From: Ophiodon elongatus
Lineage: Eukaryota > Chordata > Actinopteri > Perciformes > Hexagrammidae
Direction: 5' to 3'
Assembly (NCBI GenBank): GCA_016806645.1
Contig: JACSYO010000919.1
Span: 154,501 to 218,500 of the forward strand
DNA: 64,000 nt
The notes beneath the pieces are model-generated. The model was not told the DNA's origin. It saw only the letters and a list, made by a program, of their open reading frames with translations, and did not search any database. The position numbers were made by a program, and so were the translations under genes. Positions within the stretch are counted from its first letter, which is position 1, and each line of letters opens with the position of its first letter. Positions 59,871 to 64,000 of this stretch are shown piece by piece.

Positions 59871-60114
59871 GAGCGGCGGGCATTGTTATGTGTACCGCTG
59901 CCACTGCGTACATCCTAGCGGGCTAACTCCCATACAAACCAACTGAGGCTGAGGTTTTGCAGTGAAAACTAAAACGAGAAGCGTAGAGAGTAAATAAGTC
60001 AAATTTAACAAATGGAGGCTTCATCCACACACATTGCTGTAACCAGTGTAGCATTAAAGCATGGTGGAATTAGCGCAATGCTACACTGCCTATACTACCT
60101 ATGTTCATGGCTCT

Positions 60115-60395
60115 AACACTGTGGCTCAGTTGCTGATCGTCTGATTGGAGTATGACCCTTTAATTGTCCTTTAATCAGAGGATCGGTGGTTTGATCCCCA
60201 GCTCCGCTAGTCCATGTCCTTAGGCAAGACACTTAACCACAAATTGCTCCAGTAGGCTTTGCCTGCGGTGTATGAATGGGTATGAACGTTAGTTAGTTCT
60301 GATGGGCAGGTGGCAGCTGGCATGGTATGAATGTGTGTGAATGAGGGAATGACATGTAGAGTCTAGAAAAGCCCTAATTTACCATTTACCATGCT
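60115..60395 (+). mobile_element. tRNA-derived SINE
   Basis: A box-A-like GTGGCTCAGTTG and a box-B-like GGTTTGATCCC (about 60188-60199) are followed by CTTAGGCAAGACACTTAACC, GTATGAATGGGTATGAACG and a tail with AGAAAAGCCCTAATTTACC. This order is that of a common fish SINE family with a tRNA-like promoter. Confidence 0.65.
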
Positions 60396-60624
60396 TAAAT
60401 GCTACACTGGACTGGTGAACGCTGGGTCTAATGGTCCCTCCCCTCCCACCCCCCGCCTCTACACGGAACTACATTCGTTCTCTTTCCCGCCAAGCTCCAA
60501 CAACACTTTATGGCCCGACTAACGTGCATCACCATGACAACTAACAACAATCGCCATTTTCTTTTGTACCAGTCAAATTACCACAGAAAACAGTGCAATG
60601 TCCGTTCTATTCCTGTCCGACTAT

Positions 60625-60975
60625 TTCTACAGGTGATCCTCTGACATTCTCTCCAGCGTTACCATGAGGTTGACGTTCGTGATTCAGAATGATATATCGA
60701 CCACTATTAAATGGATTGCGATGCAATTTACAACAGATATCCAAAACCCCTAGATGATAACTTATACTGACTTTGGCGATTCCTCTGACTTTTCTTCTAA
60801 CACCACCCCACAGGTCTAAGTTTAATCTGTGTTATATCTCAACAATTTGGCCCAGACTCATGGTGCCCAGACGATGTTCGCTTGATGACGTCGGTGATCC
60901 TGTGACTATTCCTTTTGCGTCCCTGTGAGCTTGACATATTAGGTATTTATGATCTAGTTCTTAATCTTCTTAGTT
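60625..60975 (-). repeat. Interspersed repeat A in the upstream intron
   Basis: Minus-orientation copy: CAGGTGATCCTCTGACATTC, ACCATGAGGTTGACGTTC, TATTAAATGGATTGCGATGC, GACTCATGGTGCCCAGACGA and GTCGGTGATCCTGTGACTAT. It keeps two internal half-units. Confidence 0.65.
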
Positions 60976-62689
60976 GAGGCCAGACTACTGCCACTTTTAA
61001 GGGGCTGTGTCCAATGCACTCGTCCGTGTCACTTTTTTACCCAGCAGTCCAATCACAGTGGAGGATGGGCGGCACAAATAGCCTACCACAAAGATGTGAC
61101 CAAATGTGTTTTTAATATATGTTTTTTTGTGGTCTTATTGTGTGTTATGCAATTATAATTGTTTTACTGCAGACTTTACGGTGTCCTTATGCCTGGAGCA
61201 CCGAACCAGACAAATTCCCCCATGTGGGATGACAAACCCGACAATAGTAATGGCGGAGATGTTTCCTCGTCCACAAAATCTCATAAGCCACATTGATGGA
61301 GCGCAAAAGCCAGAGCAAGTACTCTACCTTGTGCAGACCTTTTTTTACTTCCGCGGATATTGCTTGTCATAGCAACCAGAAGCAACCAAAGCTCTCAGCT
61401 GAAAAAAAACCTGCTGCACCTCCAAAGGGCTCGCAAGAGCTCCCAGCTGGCCGTTTTCAGATGGGGAAAAAAAACGCTTTGCTTGACATCCCCATGCTTC
61501 AGCTGCATTCAATAAAATACTATAGTGCAGTAGTTCCTTTAAGCTCAACCTTCAGCATTAGAATCCCTAATATCCAATTGGTTTTAAATGACGCCACAAA
61601 GTTACGTGCCCACCACACCACCTCGTTTTAACAGGATGTGAAATTAAAGAAGCCAGACGCTCTCAAGATCGTTTTGTGATACGTCTGATCTTGAAAGATT
61701 CCTTAATTTTTTTAAACTTTACTCCGCCTGAGTGCTGAAATTAAGAGATCTTACTGATAACTTTCGGAGGCTCATGTGGCTGCGTCTCATATACGATGTC
61801 CCCTCAAGCTGGATGCTGAACCCGGCACCCTGCCTCTTTTCTGTCCAGTAAGCAGTGATTGGAAAAGGATTTCAATCGCTCTTCTGTCGTCCGGGCATTG
61901 CTGTTAATTTATGTTCTTGTTGTGCTTGTGCTTGTGTGTGTGTGTGTATTGTGTGTGTCCCATTTTTTAATTCATGCCTGGAATTTGAATGCTTATTTTG
62001 TTTTAGGGCTTTTTATTTATTGCTGTTACTTGTAAAGCGCTTGGGAACATTGTTGGGAACATTCACTACATTCATCACGCTTGATATTGTGATTTATATG
62101 GCCCCGATCCATTATGCAGCTGTTAGTTAGGATTGTGGATCGTGAGTTGCGGAGGCATAATTCAATCAGGAGTGCTGTCCTCAAGGTTACCGATTGAAAC
62201 TGAACTACTGCGGGAAAAGCTTCAGAGTAAACATCCCTTCAAAATAATCAGAACAACGGGGACAGATTTCTGACTTCAGCACTCGTGGAAATGCTGCGGA
62301 GAGAAGAAGGAAAAAAAACAACTTTTGATGAATGCCGGTTCAGCTGTGTTGTTTACTCGTGTGATTTTTGCTTTGCTAAATTTCCCAGGAGTAATGCCGA
62401 TGACATGTGCCAGAATGCAAGAACAGAGAAGAAGCTGGCATGTGCACTATATGCTGCACATCCCAGTGCCCAAACTAATTAAAATAAACTCCAAGATGAG
62501 TATTAATTTTGCTCACTAAAATATGAAACTGTCTTCTGTTTTGACACATATTGGACCCTATGATTAGGTTTTGTAAGCATCTCCTCCTCTGAACATATTG
62601 ATGCAGCTCGTCAACAGCAGTCAGTTCAAAATTGTTTGATCAAATTAAACACAATTTAAAAAAAGACATTTCTCAGATGCGTGGGTCCA

Positions 62690-63150
62690 AAAGTGACATG
62701 GGAGATAAATAAATAAACTAATAAATAAATAATTGAGCATGATGATTTAAAAATAAATAAAATATAATTTTGCCAAAAAAAGGAAAGGATTAACGGGCAT
62801 GAATAAAATATATTTCATTTGTTATTTTGTATTGATTTATTTCTACATTTAGTTATTCATAATTTCCACGGCTTCTGTGTGATAATGAGAAACGGTGTGA
62901 CACAACTATGTCATGGCGCCTCCTGGCTCTTATTCGCTGTGTAAATAAGAATGAATTAATAAATGTATAAATAAATAAATAAATACAGAAAAATGATGAT
63001 CTTCATTTATTTAATGTTGTTGCCCATTTATTTAATATTTATTTTTTCGGGAACGTTTCAATTTCATAAATATATTTTTAATGTATCATGCTTATTTATT
63101 CATCAGTTTATTTGCCCCCCCCCCCCCCAAACACACACACACACACACAT
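62690..63150 (+). repeat. AT-rich simple-repeat zone
   Basis: Many AAATAAAT and TTTATTTA tracts, then a C15 run (63114-63128) and (CA)n to about 63149. Confidence 0.8.
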
Positions 63151-64000
63151 TCTCAGATGATAGTGTATTGCTGTGAGAAAACAACTATAACATAAAAACT
63201 AGGCATACATTGATGCAGTCTCTAATGCATTAGCTCATTGCAGTGCTTATGGTTTCTTTACCTGCATTATCCCCCCTCCAACCCGACTCGAAGAAAACTC
63301 TGAAAGATGGATCTAAAGCGATTAAACTGATCCACCGCCATTCGAGGTAGCTTGTTACAAATAAAAGGTCTTTCCCAGGGAGCGATACAAGGCAGACAAG
63401 CAGCACCAGCTATTGTCTCCTCAAGCTCCTGCAAATCTGCCAGAGTACCCCACTGGCAGCGGCTGACTGGATTCCACGCCTGTGACAAGCAAGTGACAGA
63501 TCGTCGTTGAGGGGTTGGGGGGGCTGTAATCTCTCCATAGAATAATACAGCATGACAGTCTCTCTGATGAATACATCTCGTGCTCCTAACGACGAAAGCA
63601 ACCAGGTTTCATTACAGCATACCGTCTCAGAGACAACCGCGGGTTAGGGTGGTGGACTGGAGGGGTCAGGGTCTATGCAAGGACGCACGAGGCAGGGAAA
63701 CAACCAGGAGATCGCAATTTGCAACCAATTACGAACGCAGGGGACGACTTTAGGATGTAGCACGCATAAACATTAGGAAAATGCGCCATTTAAAACCCAC
63801 GACGATCTCCCTGTGAGGTGACAGTGGCCACATCCACTAAGGAAATCAATCAATAAGCCATCAGATTCATTACAGTCAATTATTTTTCATTTCCTTTAAC
63901 TCTCAACTCTTCGTGCTTTTCTCTGACATTTCAGGAAATAAGGCTGCTTGCTTTCTCACCGGGGGGGTTAGATGAGAAGATCGATTATCAATTTCATCTC

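Larger units (their letters stand above)
58563..64000 (-). other. tmem8b upstream intron, open to the right edge
   Basis: No exon matching the expected preceding TMEM8B sequence (a DSGG-containing ectodomain segment) was found on the minus strand, so this is read as one intron continuing past 64000. It contains a partial repeat (59740-59870), a tRNA-derived SINE (60115-60395), an interspersed repeat copy (60625-60975) and an AT-rich simple-repeat zone (62690-63150). Confidence 0.5.

Noticed and set aside
61755..61840. Exon-like stretch on the minus strand with acceptor GGACAG and strong donor TCA|GTAAGA, in frame with the next tmem8b exon
   Set aside because: The encoded peptide (GAGFSIQLEGTSYMRRSHM) does not resemble the DSGG-containing segment expected before [11 protein letters not shown] in TMEM8B or PGAP6. 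It is probably a chance match of splice signals.

Overview
The window is vertebrate nuclear DNA, almost certainly from a percomorph (perch-like) teleost. Coding sequence is sparse and split by GT-AG introns. Long (CA)n/(GT)n microsatellites are frequent, and several interspersed repeats are ones I recognise as common in spiny-rayed fish. There are no operons, Shine-Dalgarno sites, CRISPR arrays or long prokaryote-like ORFs. Nearly all short ORFs here are chance frames, microsatellite translations or repeat sequence.

Two genes can be supported, both on the minus strand. (1) At the left edge (79-138) is a short first coding exon with a good splice donor. Behind it lies a CpG-containing promoter with a C/EBP-ATF response element and an XBP1/ATF6-type element. 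It runs off the left edge; its identity is uncertain, and cytosolic threonyl-tRNA synthetase (tars1) is my best guess. (2) The right third (40981-58562, continuing past 64000) holds the last seven coding exons of tmem8b. They encode 380 residues in one continuous frame: the end of the N-glycosylated ectodomain, an EGF-like module and the seven-pass CREST-superfamily membrane domain, with all putative catalytic/metal-ligand residues kept. The N-terminal exons lie beyond the right edge.

The roughly 40 kb between the two genes (139-40137) shows no convincing gene. It holds microsatellites, MITEs, a degraded L2-type reverse transcriptase fragment (about 10676-10735), an internally duplicated terminal-repeat element (35985-36922) and an AGAACC-type minisatellite (31930-32400). 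Its most structured part is a transposon nest at 24.8-28.3 kb: an old interspersed repeat is split by a second repeat, which is split by a Harbinger-type MITE with a TTA target duplication; a decayed hAT transposase copy follows. The tmem8b introns carry further repeats, including a THAP-domain fragment, a tRNA-derived SINE and a second Harbinger-like insertion inside an older repeat.

The observations I would check first are the (TG)n tract directly against the 3' splice site of one tmem8b exon (resembling the CFTR exon 9 arrangement), the stress-element promoter at the left edge, the nested insertions, and pairs of unclassified repeats shared between distant parts of the window. I did not find a clearly new biological system.
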